A DNA stretch of 56,994 nucleotides from Oscillospiraceae bacterium (GCA_015066365.1 SVON01000008.1:1-56994), one strand, 5' to 3'; numbered from the stretch's first letter, positions 8,012 through 16,795 are shown. Made by a program: numbers and translations. The notes: generated by a model not told the origin, from the letters alone.

Positions 8012-8459
8012 ATTGCCGGGGGTGCTTTGAGGTTCTTGTTCCGCCTAGTTTTGCCTGATGGCAAAACTACAGGGTTTTGACCGAACCACACGACCGAAAT
8101 CGGCGCACCCTCTCCCCTCGGTCATAACCAGGGTTCCAAGTCCCGCCTTTCGGCTACTCCCTTTTCTTATTGCCGGAGGTGCTTTGAGGTTCTTGTTCTG
8201 CCTAGTTGCCTGATGGCAAAACTACAGGGTTTTGACCGAACCACACGACCGAAATCGGCGCACCCTCTCCCCCCTCGGTCATAACCAGGGTTCTAAGTCC
8301 CGCCTTTCGGCTACTCCCTTTTCTTATTGCCGGAGGTGCTTTGAGGTTCTTGTTCCGCCTAGTTTTGCCTGATGGCAAAACTACAGGGTTTTGACCAACC
8401 ACACGACTGAAATCGGCGCACCCTCTCCCTCTCGGTCATAACCAGGGTTCTAAGTCCTG
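7989..8459 (+). repeat. three 157-bp tandem repeats derived from tRNA-Leu 3' end
   Basis: Units 7989-8145, 8146-8302 and 8303-8459 are each exactly 157 bp and differ by a few substitutions and compensating 2-bp indels. Each starts with the distal half of the tRNA-Leu terminator (CCTTTCGGCTACTCCCTTTTC). It then has a degenerate T-arm-like stretch (GGTTCTTGTTCCGCC), a hairpin AGTTTTGCC/GGCAAAACT (shortened to AGTTGCC in unit 2), and a CGGTC-rich section. Each ends in a T-arm copy (GGGTTC[C/T]AAGTCC) fused directly to the next terminator half. Acceptor and CCA are absent from these copies. No credible ORF is present. This fills 8012-8481, which otherwise has no gene. Confidence 0.93.
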
Positions 8460-8481
8460 CCACAAACTCTATCGAATATCA

Positions 8482-8510
8482 TTGAACTTCATCGAACTAT
8501 GTGCTATACT
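8482..8510 (+). promoter_or_regulatory. promoter of PHP-domain gene
   Basis: TTGAAC, 17 bp, TATACT, just beyond the last 157-bp repeat; ribosome site AAAGGAGTG precedes the ATG at 8542. Confidence 0.8.
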
Positions 8511-8541
8511 GTCCTTATCAACTCCAAAGGAGTGAATCCCA

Positions 8542-9888
8542 ATGAACAAATACGTGTTTGACTATGCCGTATACCCCTCTGTCGTGCCCGCAGACAAAGA
8601 ATCCACTGTCATCATCCACCCTCTTGGGGAAAACACCCGGTTTCTGCCCGGCGTTTCCTACACCGTAGAGATCCGTGGCGTGGAAACCTTTTGCAACAAC
8701 TACGCCCATCTGCCGGTGGCGTGGGTCAATGTGACTCCAAACGAGGCTGGCGACTTGGTGTTTTCTCACCACTTTGCCGGAGAACAACGCCACGCCCTCA
8801 AGTTGATTCGCCCCCAGGAGGATTTGGACGCCACCCCCTACCGGGAGATCACCCACCGGAGCAAACGCCACGAGAATTTGGGAGCGGTGCTCTACGTCTA
8901 TTCTCTAAACGACGACCTATACGGTAGGCGGGGGTATAAGGGCGAGGTACACTGTCATACCTATGAATCGGACGGCATCCAGGACGTGTGCCACACGGTG
9001 GGCAACTACCGCTCGGCCGGCTATGATTTTCTTGCCATCACCGACCACTATATTTCTATGCCATCCGAAAAGGCCAAGCGGGTGTTTGACTCGGCGCCGG
9101 TGGATATGACTCTGTTTGTGGGCGAGGAATGCCACGTGCCCACCGAGCAGATTCATGCGGTTCACATCGGCGGCGAGGGTAGCGTCAACGCCTATTTCCG
9201 GGACAACCCGGAAAAGTCCACCGCTGAGATGGAAACCATCAAGGCGGAGCTTAGCCATCTGCCGGAACACATCGACAAAACCGACTATGCCTGGCGGGTA
9301 TGGATTGCCCGAAAATCCCGGGAACTGGGCGGTTTATCTATTTTAGCGCATCCCCACTGGATCTGGTTCGACACCTATTTTATGGCCTCTGCCATCACTC
9401 AGCAACTGCTGAAAGACGGGGTTTATGACGCTTTGGACATCACCGATCAAGAGGCGGACACCACCTATGCCCTGTGGGCAGAGATGCAGGCCCAAGGCTA
9501 CCGCATTCCGGTGGTGGGCTGCACCGACAGTCACTACACCGATGCCGACAACCCCCACCGCCCTGCCGGAAACAAAGGTGGCTATACTCTGGTCTTCGCC
9601 CCCGATCGTTCAGAGCCAAGCCTGATGGATGCCATTCGGGATGGTCGTTCGGTGGCGGTGAATACCTCCGGTGACCCGAAACGGGTACAGGGACCCTATC
9701 GCTACGTGAAGTTTGCCCGCTTCCTGCTGGATAACTTCTTCCCGGTCTATCGCCGTCTGTGCCACGGTCAGGGCGTGGTGATGGCAGAGTATTCTGCCGA
9801 CGGCGCCCCTATCCCGGAGTCGGAGCACTTATTGGCTACGCTTAACCAACGGGGTGAAGCATTTGCTCGAAACTTCTATGGTTATTAA
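8542..9888 (+). CDS. PHP-domain metal-dependent phosphoesterase (CehA/McbA-like)
   Basis: 448-aa protein. An N-terminal beta-rich region (about 1-130) is followed by a PHP hydrolase domain with the metal-binding motifs GEVHCHTYESDG, LAITDHY, the Glu in VGEECHVP, SILAHPHW and GCTDSHYTD. The PHP superfamily hydrolyses phosphoesters with a multi-metal centre; the beta-domain-plus-PHP architecture resembles CehA/McbA-like proteins. The natural substrate cannot be named. It has its own promoter and no obvious terminator; a gap with palindromes follows before the amino-acid transporter. Confidence 0.82.
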   Translation: MNKYVFDYAVYPSVVPADKESTVIIHPLGENTRFLPGVSYTVEIRGVETFCNNYAHLPVAWVNVTPNEAGDLVFSHHFAGEQRHALKLIRPQEDLDATPYREITHRSKRHENLGAVLYVYSLNDDLYGRRGYKGEVHCHTYESDGIQDVCHTVGNYRSAGYDFLAITDHYISMPSEKAKRVFDSAPVDMTLFVGEECHVPTEQIHAVHIGGEGSVNAYFRDNPEKSTAEMETIKAELSHLPEHIDKTDYAWRVWIARKSRELGGLSILAHPHWIWFDTYFMASAITQQLLKDGVYDALDITDQEADTTYALWAEMQAQGYRIPVVGCTDSHYTDADNPHRPAGNKGGYTLVFAPDRSEPSLMDAIRDGRSVAVNTSGDPKRVQGPYRYVKFARFLLDNFFPVYRRLCHGQGVVMAEYSADGAPIPESEHLLATLNQRGEAFARNFYGY

Positions 9889-9908
9889 TCCTTAACTCAA
9901 GCGCGAAA

Positions 9909-9982
9909 ATGTATATATACATCGAAAATGTATAATTGCATAACCGCATTTTCGTCATTTCCCTTTATATATGCGTATATAA
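9909..9982. promoter_or_regulatory. AT-rich palindrome cluster (ARG-box-like)
   Basis: Three palindromic sites precede the amino-acid transporter promoter: perfect ATGTATATATACAT (9909-9922), imperfect ATGTATAATTGCAT (9928-9941, centre 19 bp from the first) and TTATATATGCGTATATAA (9965-9982). Size, AT-rich core and spacing resemble paired ArgR/AhrC operators, but this is an inference from pattern only. The sites could also belong to the end of the upstream gene. Confidence 0.4.
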
Positions 9983-10046
9983 TGCGGGTGTTCGACGTTA
10001 TTTCCCGACAAACTTCACGCGTTGAGCATTTTTATACAAAAAGGTA

Positions 10047-10075
10047 TTGACAATATGCACCGATGTGTGTATACT
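10047..10075 (+). promoter_or_regulatory. amino-acid ABC transporter promoter
   Basis: Consensus TTGACA, 17 bp, TATACT; the transcript has a leader of about 55 bases before the substrate-binding protein. Confidence 0.88.
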
Positions 10076-10135
10076 GAATTTATTCCTATTGCCGCCGAGC
10101 GGCAATCATTATATTGTTGAAAGGAAGTTATCATT

Positions 10136-10984
10136 ATGAAAAAGATTCTGTCCCTGGTACTGTGCCTGGCCATGATGGTGGGCCTGTGCTGCTCCCTGAC
10201 CTCCTGCGGCGAGGATGAGATCATTGTTCAGACCAACGCTTTCTTTGCTCCCTTTGAGTATTACAAGGGCACCGACATCGTCGGCGTGGACGTGGAGATC
10301 ATGAACAAGGTTGCTGAGAAGATGGGCAAGACCGTCACCTTCAAGAACGTTGAGTTCTCCGCCATCATCGATAACGTGGCTAAGGGTGAGGTTTGTGACG
10401 CCGGTGCCGCCGGTATCACCATCACTGATGAGCGTAAAGAGAAGGTGGATTTCTCCACTCCCTACTACACCTCTGTGCAGTACGTCATCTACGCCGCTAA
10501 CTCTGACATCGCCACTAAGACCGGCGATAATGGCGACTATATCGTGTGGGACGCCCTGAAGGGTAAGACCATCGGCGTGCAGACCGATACCACCGGTTGG
10601 ATCTATGCTGACGGCGAGATCAACGCCACCGAGGACAACGACTACGGCTATGCCGGCGTCCTGTATGGCACCAACACCGAGCTGAAGAACTTTGACAATG
10701 CCCAGCTGGCCGCCGACGGTATCGGCAGCAATATGGTGGACGTGGTCATCATCGACGAGCTGCCTGCTCAGTTCATCACCGACAAAAACAGCAACCTGAA
10801 GTGCCTGCCCCTGTACTACTCCGGTGCCGAGGGCGAGGCTGACGCTCCCGTGGAGGAGCAGTACGCCATCTGCGTGACCAAGGGCAACACCGAACTGCTG
10901 AACGCCATCAACGAGGTCCTGAAGGAAATGATGGATAAGGGTGAGATCGAGAAACTGGTCATGAAGCATATGGGTATGGAATAA
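10136..10984 (+). CDS. amino-acid ABC transporter substrate-binding lipoprotein
   Basis: 282-aa solute-binding protein of the SBP_bac_3 family, which captures polar amino acids outside the membrane. A lipoprotein signal peptide ends in LTSC, with Cys24 the lipid anchor. The mature part shows APFEYYKGTDIVGVDVEIM, CDAGAAGITITDERKEKVDFS and ALKGKTIGVQTDTTG, all typical of this family. AAAGGAAG lies 10 bases before the ATG. It is first in an operon with permease and ATPase. A hairpin terminator after it probably keeps its expression above that of the membrane components. The specific amino acid is unknown. Confidence 0.93.
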   Translation: MKKILSLVLCLAMMVGLCCSLTSCGEDEIIVQTNAFFAPFEYYKGTDIVGVDVEIMNKVAEKMGKTVTFKNVEFSAIIDNVAKGEVCDAGAAGITITDERKEKVDFSTPYYTSVQYVIYAANSDIATKTGDNGDYIVWDALKGKTIGVQTDTTGWIYADGEINATEDNDYGYAGVLYGTNTELKNFDNAQLAADGIGSNMVDVVIIDELPAQFITDKNSNLKCLPLYYSGAEGEADAPVEEQYAICVTKGNTELLNAINEVLKEMMDKGEIEKLVMKHMGME

Positions 10985-11019
10985 GCCCCTCCCCTACCAA
11001 AAAACGAAATCAAACCATT

Positions 11020-11056
11020 GGAAAAAGAACGATGCGTTTCGCGTCGTTCTTTTTCC
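11020..11056 (+). terminator. intra-operon terminator between binding protein and permease
   Basis: 13-bp stem GGAAAAAGAACGA / TCGTTCTTTTTCC with further inner pairs (GCG/CGC) and a TTT loop. There is no separate promoter before the permease, so it probably acts as a partial terminator giving more binding protein than permease. Confidence 0.75.
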
Positions 11057-11085
11057 GCGTAATTCAGTAAAGATAGGATACTTAT

Positions 11086-11778
11086 ATGAATTTTTTTGAA
11101 GGAATTAAGGCGCTCTTTTCCAACAGCGAATATATGGATATGCTGTTGGAAGGCCTGGAAACGACTCTGCTGATTTCTATTGCAGCCGCTGTTCTGGGTC
11201 TTCTGCTCGGCACCATCGTGGCTTTGGTAAACCTAGCGCCCAACAACCCCATTATGTGGCTGCCCAAGGCGCTGTGCAAGGTATACGTCACCGTCATCCG
11301 CGGTACGCCGATGGCTCTCCAGCTATACATTATGTTCTACGTGATCTTTACCTTCCGCGGTTTTCCGGAGGTGGTCACCGCCATTATTGCCTTTGGTATC
11401 AACTCCGGTGCCTACGTGGCCGAGAACATCCGTGCCGGCATCCTGTCGGTGGACATCGGACAAACCGAGGCGGGTCGCGCTCTGGGTCTGTCCAGCGCCA
11501 CTACGATGCTGCGCATCGTTATCCCCCAGGCTATCAAAAACGTGATCCCCACCATTGGTAACGAGATCATCGCTTTGATCAAAGAAACCTCCATCGTCAG
11601 TATGATCGGTATGTTCGATCTGACTATGGCGGCTAAGATTATCGGTAGCGGTAACAATATGGCCAGTTATATCATCCCCATGAGTGTGGTGGCTCTGTTC
11701 TATCTGGCCATCGTGTATGCTCTGACCCTGGTTATCAAGCTGATCGAAAGGAGGTTGCGTGCCGGTGATAAGCGTTAA
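11086..11778 (+). CDS. amino-acid ABC transporter permease
   Basis: 230-aa inner-membrane permease of the HisM/GlnP type with about five helices. The EAA loop that contacts the ATPase reads [22 protein letters not shown] in outline (EAGRALG, then IVIPQA). The conserved [12 protein letters not shown] segment is also present. The start ATG follows a modest AGGATA ribosome site. Its 3' end overlaps the ATPase start by 20 bases, showing translational coupling. Confidence 0.93.
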   Translation: MNFFEGIKALFSNSEYMDMLLEGLETTLLISIAAAVLGLLLGTIVALVNLAPNNPIMWLPKALCKVYVTVIRGTPMALQLYIMFYVIFTFRGFPEVVTAIIAFGINSGAYVAENIRAGILSVDIGQTEAGRALGLSSATTMLRIVIPQAIKNVIPTIGNEIIALIKETSIVSMIGMFDLTMAAKIIGSGNNMASYIIPMSVVALFYLAIVYALTLVIKLIERRLRAGDKR

Positions 11779-12568
11779 GAACGTATACAAAAAATTTGGT
11801 GACGTGGACGTGCTCAAGGGCGTTTCCTGCACCATTGAAAAGGGCGAACGGGTGGTCATCCTGGGTCCCTCAGGCAGCGGCAAAAGCACCCTCCTGCGGT
11901 GTATGAATCTGCTAGAGACCCCCGACAGCGGTGAAATCTGGATCGATGACGACCTGATCACCTCGGTGGATCCCACCCAGCACCCCGACCTGCTGAAGGA
12001 GAACGGCAAGGCAAACCGCAAAGCGGTGAAAGCCTATGAGAAAGAGCACAAGATCGACATCAATCATGCCCGCCGGCGGATGGGTATGGTGTTCCAGCAC
12101 TTTAACCTCTTCAACAACCTGACGGTGTTGCAGAATATGACCTTGGCCCCCATCCAGCTCAAGCTTAAGACCAAAGAGGAAGCCGAAGCAAAAGCGTTGG
12201 AATTGTTAGAGCGCATCGACCTACTGGATAAAAAGGACGAGTATCCCTCCAAACTGTCCGGCGGTCAAAAACAGCGTGTGGCCATCGTCCGCGCCCTGGC
12301 TATGGAGCCGGAAGTGATGCTGTTCGACGAGCCCACCTCCGCTCTGGATCCCGAAATGGTCGGTGAGGTGCTTTCGGTTATGAAAGACCTAGCCAACGAA
12401 GGTATGACCATGGTGGTGGTCACCCACGAAATCGGCTTTGCCCGTGAGGTTGCCTCCCGCGTGGTGTTTATCGCTGACGGTGTAATCGCTGAAGAAGCCC
12501 CCCCGGAGGAGTTCTTCACCAACCCCCAGCATCCCCGTTTACAGGAGTTCCTCAGCAAGGTGCTGTAA
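11759..12568 (+). CDS. amino-acid ABC transporter ATP-binding protein
   Basis: 269-aa ATPase (GlnQ/HisP type) energising import with the preceding two proteins. Walker [10 protein letters not shown], signature LSGGQKQRV, Walker [13 protein letters not shown] and switch VVTHE are intact. A lysine-rich insert (about residues 75-105) between Walker A and the Q-loop is seen in some clostridial homologues. The start is a GTG after AAAGGAGG; a second GTG six bases on is an equally placed alternative. Operon end, with a strong terminator. Confidence 0.93.
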   Translation: MPVISVKNVYKKFGDVDVLKGVSCTIEKGERVVILGPSGSGKSTLLRCMNLLETPDSGEIWIDDDLITSVDPTQHPDLLKENGKANRKAVKAYEKEHKIDINHARRRMGMVFQHFNLFNNLTVLQNMTLAPIQLKLKTKEEAEAKALELLERIDLLDKKDEYPSKLSGGQKQRVAIVRALAMEPEVMLFDEPTSALDPEMVGEVLSVMKDLANEGMTMVVVTHEIGFAREVASRVVFIADGVIAEEAPPEEFFTNPQHPRLQEFLSKVL

Positions 12569-12579
12569 TCCCCACAAGC

Positions 12580-12622
12580 AAAAAAAGAAGGCGTATGCAG
12601 AGCGCATACGCCTTCTTTTTTT
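12580..12622. terminator. bidirectional terminator between amino-acid operon and hpt
   Basis: Long stem of A-run plus GAAGGCGTATGC / GCATACGCCTTC plus T-run, placed between convergent genes and symmetrical enough to serve both. Confidence 0.93.
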
Positions 12623-12624
12623 AA

Positions 12625-13173
12625 TTATTTCTCATAAACCTCGCGCTTGAGGATGCCCACGTAAGGCAGGGCGCGATACTTCTCGTCGTAGTCCAAGCCA
12701 TAGCCCACCACAAACTCGTCCGGAATCTCTCGGCCAACATAATCGGCCTCAAACTCTACCTCACGCCGATCCGGCTTATCCAGCAGCGTACAGGTGCGGA
12801 CACTCTTGGCGCCCTTTAACTGCAGATACCGGCTCAAATGTGCCAAGGTGCGACCGCTGTCGATGATGTCCTCGACAATCACTAGATCGCACTGATCCAG
12901 GTCCTTGCGGAGTAGGTCCAAAATAATGTTGACACTACCGGTGGTCTCGGTGCCGGCACCATACGAAGAAACCCGCATAAAATCAATTTCAACCGGGATG
13001 GTGATCTTTTTCATCAGCTCGCCCATAAACACAACGGAACCCTTAAGAATGCACACCAGCACCAACCGCTTATCCTCACCGGCATAATCCCGATCCAACT
13101 CTCCGGCAATACGGGAGATGATCTCATCCACTTCCTGTTCCGATAACAGTATCTCTTGTAAATCCTTATGCAT
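12625..13173 (-). CDS. hpt: hypoxanthine phosphoribosyltransferase
   Basis: 182-aa purine-salvage enzyme converting hypoxanthine or guanine with PRPP to IMP or GMP. The PRPP-binding loop VIVEDIIDSGRTL, the ILKGSVVFM segment and the C-terminal DEFVVGYGLDYDEKYR purine-binding motif are all present, at normal length. AAAGGAG lies 9 bases before the ATG. It is monocistronic, with promoter and shared terminator. Confidence 0.95.
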   Translation of the reverse strand: MHKDLQEILLSEQEVDEIISRIAGELDRDYAGEDKRLVLVCILKGSVVFMGELMKKITIPVEIDFMRVSSYGAGTETTGSVNIILDLLRKDLDQCDLVIVEDIIDSGRTLAHLSRYLQLKGAKSVRTCTLLDKPDRREVEFEADYVGREIPDEFVVGYGLDYDEKYRALPYVGILKREVYEK

Positions 13174-13208
13174 GGGGGCACTCTCCTTTATTCACCATTC
13201 TTTGCTTC

Positions 13209-13237
13209 ATTATACGACACTCTAACTAAAAAGGCAA
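13209..13237 (-). promoter_or_regulatory. hpt promoter
   Basis: Minus strand TTGCCT, 17 bp, TATAAT; divergent from the galE promoter. Confidence 0.78.
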
Positions 13238-13279
13238 GTGAATGATAAAAATTTGTCACCTTTCTGCAACAATTCCCTA

Positions 13280-13308
13280 TTGAAATGTGGGTAAAAATTG
13301 GTTATAAT
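13280..13308 (+). promoter_or_regulatory. galE promoter
   Basis: TTGAAA, 17 bp, TATAAT, about 26 bases before the probable ribosome site of galE. Confidence 0.85.
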
Positions 13309-13341
13309 AAGTATAACACATTATAATTGGGGGAATATCGA

Positions 13342-14358
13342 ATGGCAATTTTAATCACCGGCGGTTGCGGCTACATCGGCAGCCACACCTGCATTGAGAT
13401 GCTCAAGGCAGGTTACGAGATTGTGGTGGTGGACAACTACTACAATTCTAAGCCTGAGGCGCTGAACCGTATCAAGGAATTATCCGGAAAGGAATTCCCC
13501 TTCTATGAGTGCGATATCCGCGACGCAGAGGGTCTGCGCCGGGTATTCCGCGAGAACACGATTGAGGCGGTCATCCACTTCGCCGGCCTGAAAGCGGTGG
13601 GCGAATCGGTGCAGATCCCCCTCACCTATTACGATAACAACGTCAGCGGCACCGTAGTGCTGTGCCAGGTGATGGCCGAAATGGGGTGCAAACGCATCAT
13701 CTTCTCCTCCTCCGCCACCGTCTATGGCAGCGAGAATCCCTCCCCGCTGAACGAGACCATGCCGGTGGGCGCAGTGACCAACCCCTACGGTCGTACCAAG
13801 TTTATGATCGAGGGCATTCTGTCGGATCTGTGTGTATCCGACCCCGACTGGTCGGTGGTGCTTCTGCGGTACTTTAACCCCATCGGTGCCCACGAGAGCG
13901 GCCACATCGGCGAGGACCCCAACGGCATCCCTAACAACCTGATGCCTTATATCTCTCAAGTGGCCATCGGCAAGCTAAAGCAGCTGTCGGTGTTCGGCAA
14001 CGACTACAACACCCACGACGGCACCGGTGTGCGTGACTATATCCACGTGGTGGACCTGGCCGTGGGTCACGTCAAAGCGGTGGATTACGCGCTGGGCCAT
14101 ACCGGCGTCGAGGCCATCAACCTAGGTACCGGCGTGGGCTATAGCGTGCTGGACCTGGTGAACGCCTTTATCGCCGCTAACGGCGTAGACGTTCCCTACG
14201 TCATCGCCCCCCGCCGTTCCGGTGACGTGGACACCTGTTATTCCGACCCCACCAAGGCCGCTGAGCTGCTGGGCTGGAAAGCGGAGAAAAACGTAGAGGA
14301 TATGTGCCGCGACACGTGGCGCTGGCAATCCCAGAACCCCAAGGGCTACAACAAATAA
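13342..14358 (+). CDS. galE: UDP-glucose 4-epimerase
   Basis: 338-aa short-chain dehydrogenase-type epimerase interconverting UDP-glucose and UDP-galactose. The NAD-binding [10 protein letters not shown] is at the N-terminus, and the catalytic Ser and Tyr-x3-Lys occur in FSSSATVYG and NPYGRTK. The substrate-binding [12 protein letters not shown] and [14 protein letters not shown] motifs are present. I start at the ATG at 13342 (MAILITGG), with GGGGGA just upstream, rather than at an earlier TTG. Single gene between promoter and terminator. No other Leloir gene is nearby, so it may serve cell-surface polysaccharide synthesis. Confidence 0.95.
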   Translation: MAILITGGCGYIGSHTCIEMLKAGYEIVVVDNYYNSKPEALNRIKELSGKEFPFYECDIRDAEGLRRVFRENTIEAVIHFAGLKAVGESVQIPLTYYDNNVSGTVVLCQVMAEMGCKRIIFSSSATVYGSENPSPLNETMPVGAVTNPYGRTKFMIEGILSDLCVSDPDWSVVLLRYFNPIGAHESGHIGEDPNGIPNNLMPYISQVAIGKLKQLSVFGNDYNTHDGTGVRDYIHVVDLAVGHVKAVDYALGHTGVEAINLGTGVGYSVLDLVNAFIAANGVDVPYVIAPRRSGDVDTCYSDPTKAAELLGWKAEKNVEDMCRDTWRWQSQNPKGYNK

Positions 14359-14365
14359 GTAAAAT

Positions 14366-14396
14366 AAAAAGCCCCCGGCTAAGCCGGGGGCTTTTT
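14366..14396. terminator. bidirectional terminator, galE / sortase
   Basis: AAAAAGCCCCCGGC / GCCGGGGGCTTTTT with a TAA loop between convergent genes. Confidence 0.95.
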
Positions 14397-14397
14397 A

Positions 14398-15165
14398 TTA
14401 TTCCAAAGGAACCAGTTTCCCAATGACGATATAGCGGGCATTGTCAAACTCATACGAACAGGTAGACAGCGTTACCACCTTATCCTCCGGGGTCAATTCC
14501 ACCTTAGAGTGAAAGGTGGACTTTTTCTTTAGTTTGGCCAGATACTCCGCGAAGGCTTCTTGGTCCGGGTTGGTAAGATAGATCATATCCTTGGTGTTGA
14601 CCACCGCGCCGATGACCAAATCAATGCGATAAGCCCCCTCCGGCGTCAAATAATACAGCACCGGATGAGCCTGGTAATACTTCTGCTTTTTGTATTCTGA
14701 CAAAGAACCGAACATTGTGTCATTCCGCATATCGTGGCCGTAAATAAGATAGTTGCGGTCTTTGCCCACCGCTTCGTTACGATAGTCCACAAACACCGTT
14801 CCGCTACGCAGATAACTGCCATCCAGTGCCTTGTGCAGATACACTTTATTATCCTTCGCCTGCACCACCGGATAGCTGATGACCGTATCTTCACTATAAA
14901 TCCAGCCCACCACGTCGCAGTTCTTTTTCAGCAATTTCTCAAAATTGACCGATATGGGAGCGCTTGCCGTTTTCTCTGCGGGAGGGGTCTCCCCCTCCGT
15001 CACCGGCGGAGGTGTCACCACCTTCTCCACAACCTCCTCTTGCAGTTCGGTATAGAATTCATCCGCCTTTTGGTATTCCAAAAATACGTGCAGCAGCATT
15101 CCGCCGGACACCACAAAAGTCAATAAGAAAACGGCAAGCAACACGAAAAGGATCTTCCGTTTCAC
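14398..15165 (-). CDS. srtB: class B sortase
   Basis: 255-aa membrane-anchored cysteine transpeptidase that links surface proteins to peptidoglycan. An N-terminal signal anchor (about 5-28) is followed by a Pro/Glu-rich linker and the sortase B fold. The catalytic His is in LIYGHDM (about 143), Cys in LSTCSYEF (about 236) and Arg in NARYIVIG (about 244). It starts with GTG. It lies 51 bases downstream of a gene whose product carries an SPETG sorting signal, the type recognised by clostridial sortase B enzymes, so the neighbour is its likely substrate. Confidence 0.92.
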   Translation of the reverse strand: MKRKILFVLLAVFLLTFVVSGGMLLHVFLEYQKADEFYTELQEEVVEKVVTPPPVTEGETPPAEKTASAPISVNFEKLLKKNCDVVGWIYSEDTVISYPVVQAKDNKVYLHKALDGSYLRSGTVFVDYRNEAVGKDRNYLIYGHDMRNDTMFGSLSEYKKQKYYQAHPVLYYLTPEGAYRIDLVIGAVVNTKDMIYLTNPDQEAFAEYLAKLKKKSTFHSKVELTPEDKVVTLSTCSYEFDNARYIVIGKLVPLE

Positions 15166-15216
15166 AGCTGCTTGCCGCTCCTCTCAATTATTTAAGATTT
15201 ATCCAACGTGCCCGGA

Positions 15217-15864
15217 TTAGGCAGTCTTCTTCTTCAGGGCCACCAGGACAGCGGTCAGACCCACGGCAGAAACGCCCATCAGCACCACATAGATCCAGGG
15301 GAAGCTATCGCCGGTCTCGGGGCTCAAGCCGGTGTTCAGCACGATGGCATAGGGGCCATAGTGATCACCGGTGAAGGTCAGCACGCCGTTGACGACCTTG
15401 GCGCCGTCAACCAGAACCCACTCGCCGTTGACAAAAGCCATCAGGCCAACAAAGTTGTTGACGTACTCGGGACGGATCTTAACGGTGAAGGGGCCGTGAC
15501 CCTCGTGGTCATCACAACCGGTATAGTCCAGATAGAACAGATCGCTGACAGCCAGATCCTTAACGTCGATGCCCAGCTTCTCAGCCAGATCCTTCAGCTC
15601 CTCGCAGACCTTGGACAGATCCTTGTTGTCGGCGATCTGCTGATAAGACTCTTCAAACACCTCACGCTTGTCGTCGGACAACTGGTCTCTCTCATCGTAG
15701 GAGATCAAAATCAGCTCGCCGTCGCAACCCACGATCGCAGCATCGATCAGCTCGGGGCCCTTACGACCGCTGGGGCTGGAGATGAAACCGCCGGCAGCAA
15801 ACACCGACACGCTCATAGTCAGAACCAGCACGACCGCCATCAAACTTACCATCATTCTCTTCAT
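15217..15864 (-). CDS. secreted protein with SPETG sortase sorting signal
   Basis: 215-aa exported protein of unknown function. Signal peptide (about 1-24, ending VFAAGG); acidic, mostly alpha/beta ectodomain with no recognised family and two cysteines; then a cell-wall sorting signal: SPETGD at about 181, a hydrophobic helix and the basic tail KKK. The SPxTG form fits class B sortase specificity known from Clostridioides difficile. Located between a CpsB-like phosphatase (49 bases upstream) and the sortase (51 bases downstream), probably one operon. The last ectodomain part (NGEWVLVDGAKVVNGVLTFTG in outline) resembles short beta domains of surface proteins. Confidence 0.85.
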   Translation of the reverse strand: MKRMMVSLMAVVLVLTMSVSVFAAGGFISSPSGRKGPELIDAAIVGCDGELILISYDERDQLSDDKREVFEESYQQIADNKDLSKVCEELKDLAEKLGIDVKDLAVSDLFYLDYTGCDDHEGHGPFTVKIRPEYVNNFVGLMAFVNGEWVLVDGAKVVNGVLTFTGDHYGPYAIVLNTGLSPETGDSFPWIYVVLMGVSAVGLTAVLVALKKKTA

Positions 15865-15913
15865 AATCTATTCCCTCTTCCTTTTTCAGAATGTGTATGG
15901 ATCATCGTTTATG

Positions 15914-16606
15914 TTATACGGAAATCAATTCCGTAGCACAACCAGCAAACATCGCCACCGGTTCATCCCCCATTTTCTTGCGGATGATCGCAACCGCCTC
16001 TCCCACACGCGGGGGGCGCACCGTTGCACCGTGGCAATCCGAACCCAGCAAATGAATCTGCTGAAAACGCAACATTTTCAGTGCGCGGCGCCGGGTTCTC
16101 CGTTCGGTAAAGAACGAGGCGTTTACCTGCATATAAATCCCATGACGAAGCATCTCTTCGATCACACCGGAGCGCTGCAACTTGATATAGCGCTCGACGT
16201 GAGCCAGCACCACCGTAATGCCTTTGGTGTTGGAGAGAGCCAGCACCTCGCGCACCACCGAGGTGGTCCACCGGGACAGGGGCATCTCTAACAGCAACAC
16301 GCGGGTTCCCTCAATGCATAGCGCATCCAGATGATCCCACCGGGTGATACCGGAATAGTACAGCACCTCAGCCCCCAAATGAATCCGGGGCAACCCCTCC
16401 CCTATCCGGGAAGAAAGTGCTGCATACGCTTCTTGGCGGCGAGAGAGAAACTGCTCTACCGACATCGCGTTGGCGTCGAAATGCGGCGTGGCCACCACAT
16501 CGGCAACCTCTTGGTCCCGCAACAGCTCCAGCATTATCAGACTTTCCTCAACGCTATCGCTTCCGTCGTCGATGTTCGGGAGAATATGGCTATGAAAATC
16601 AACCAT
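15914..16606 (-). CDS. CpsB/CapC-type PHP tyrosine-protein phosphatase
   Basis: 230-aa PHP-fold phosphatase, the type that dephosphorylates the capsule regulator kinase CpsD or EpsB in Gram-positive bacteria. Metal ligands appear in VDFHSHILPNIDDGS, TPHFDA, LAHVERY and LLGSDCHG. I start at the second of two close ATGs (16606), because AGGTGAGG is then 6-7 bases away; the first (16612) is almost on top of the site. No partner kinase or capsule operon is in the window. It heads the cluster with the SPETG protein and sortase. Confidence 0.85.
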   Translation of the reverse strand: MVDFHSHILPNIDDGSDSVEESLIMLELLRDQEVADVVATPHFDANAMSVEQFLSRRQEAYAALSSRIGEGLPRIHLGAEVLYYSGITRWDHLDALCIEGTRVLLLEMPLSRWTTSVVREVLALSNTKGITVVLAHVERYIKLQRSGVIEEMLRHGIYMQVNASFFTERRTRRRALKMLRFQQIHLLGSDCHGATVRPPRVGEAVAIIRKKMGDEPVAMFAGCATELISV

Positions 16607-16673
16607 CTGCATGCCTCACCTATCGGGTCGCCTCTCTAGAAAAGAGAAACCACCACAATTTATATACAGTATC

Positions 16674-16702
16674 ATTATAGCAACAGTCTTATAAAAAGTC
16701 AA
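16674..16702 (-). promoter_or_regulatory. promoter of cpsB-like / SPETG / srtB cluster
   Basis: Minus strand TTGACT, 17 bp, TATAAT. No other consensus promoter was seen in the two intergenic gaps of the cluster. Confidence 0.82.
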
Positions 16703-16753
16703 TGCTTTTATTTAAAATTTTAATTGATGTATATAAATTTTTTATGGTTATAC

Positions 16754-16793
16754 AAAAAAGCACTCCGTGTGACTTGAATACGGAGTGCTTTTT
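16754..16793 (-). terminator. terminator of the pyrH-polC operon
   Basis: Stem AAAAAGCACTCCGT / ACGGAGTGCTTTTT directly after the polC stop, with an A6 run giving a minus-strand T-tract. Confidence 0.92.
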
Positions 16794-16795
16794 GA

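Noticed and set aside
8202-8402. 66-codon open frame on the minus strand in the 157-bp repeats
   Set aside because: It exists only because the repeat unit lacks stops in that frame; the peptide repeats itself with the DNA and has no ribosome site.
7989-8459. CRISPR array
   Set aside because: Units of 157 bp are tandem without spacers of variable sequence, contain tRNA parts, and there are no cas genes; the same holds for the 137- and 166-bp repeats.
10109-10969. Long frame opposite the amino-acid binding protein
   Set aside because: Reverse-strand shadow caused by codon bias; the plus-strand gene has clear signal peptide and family motifs.
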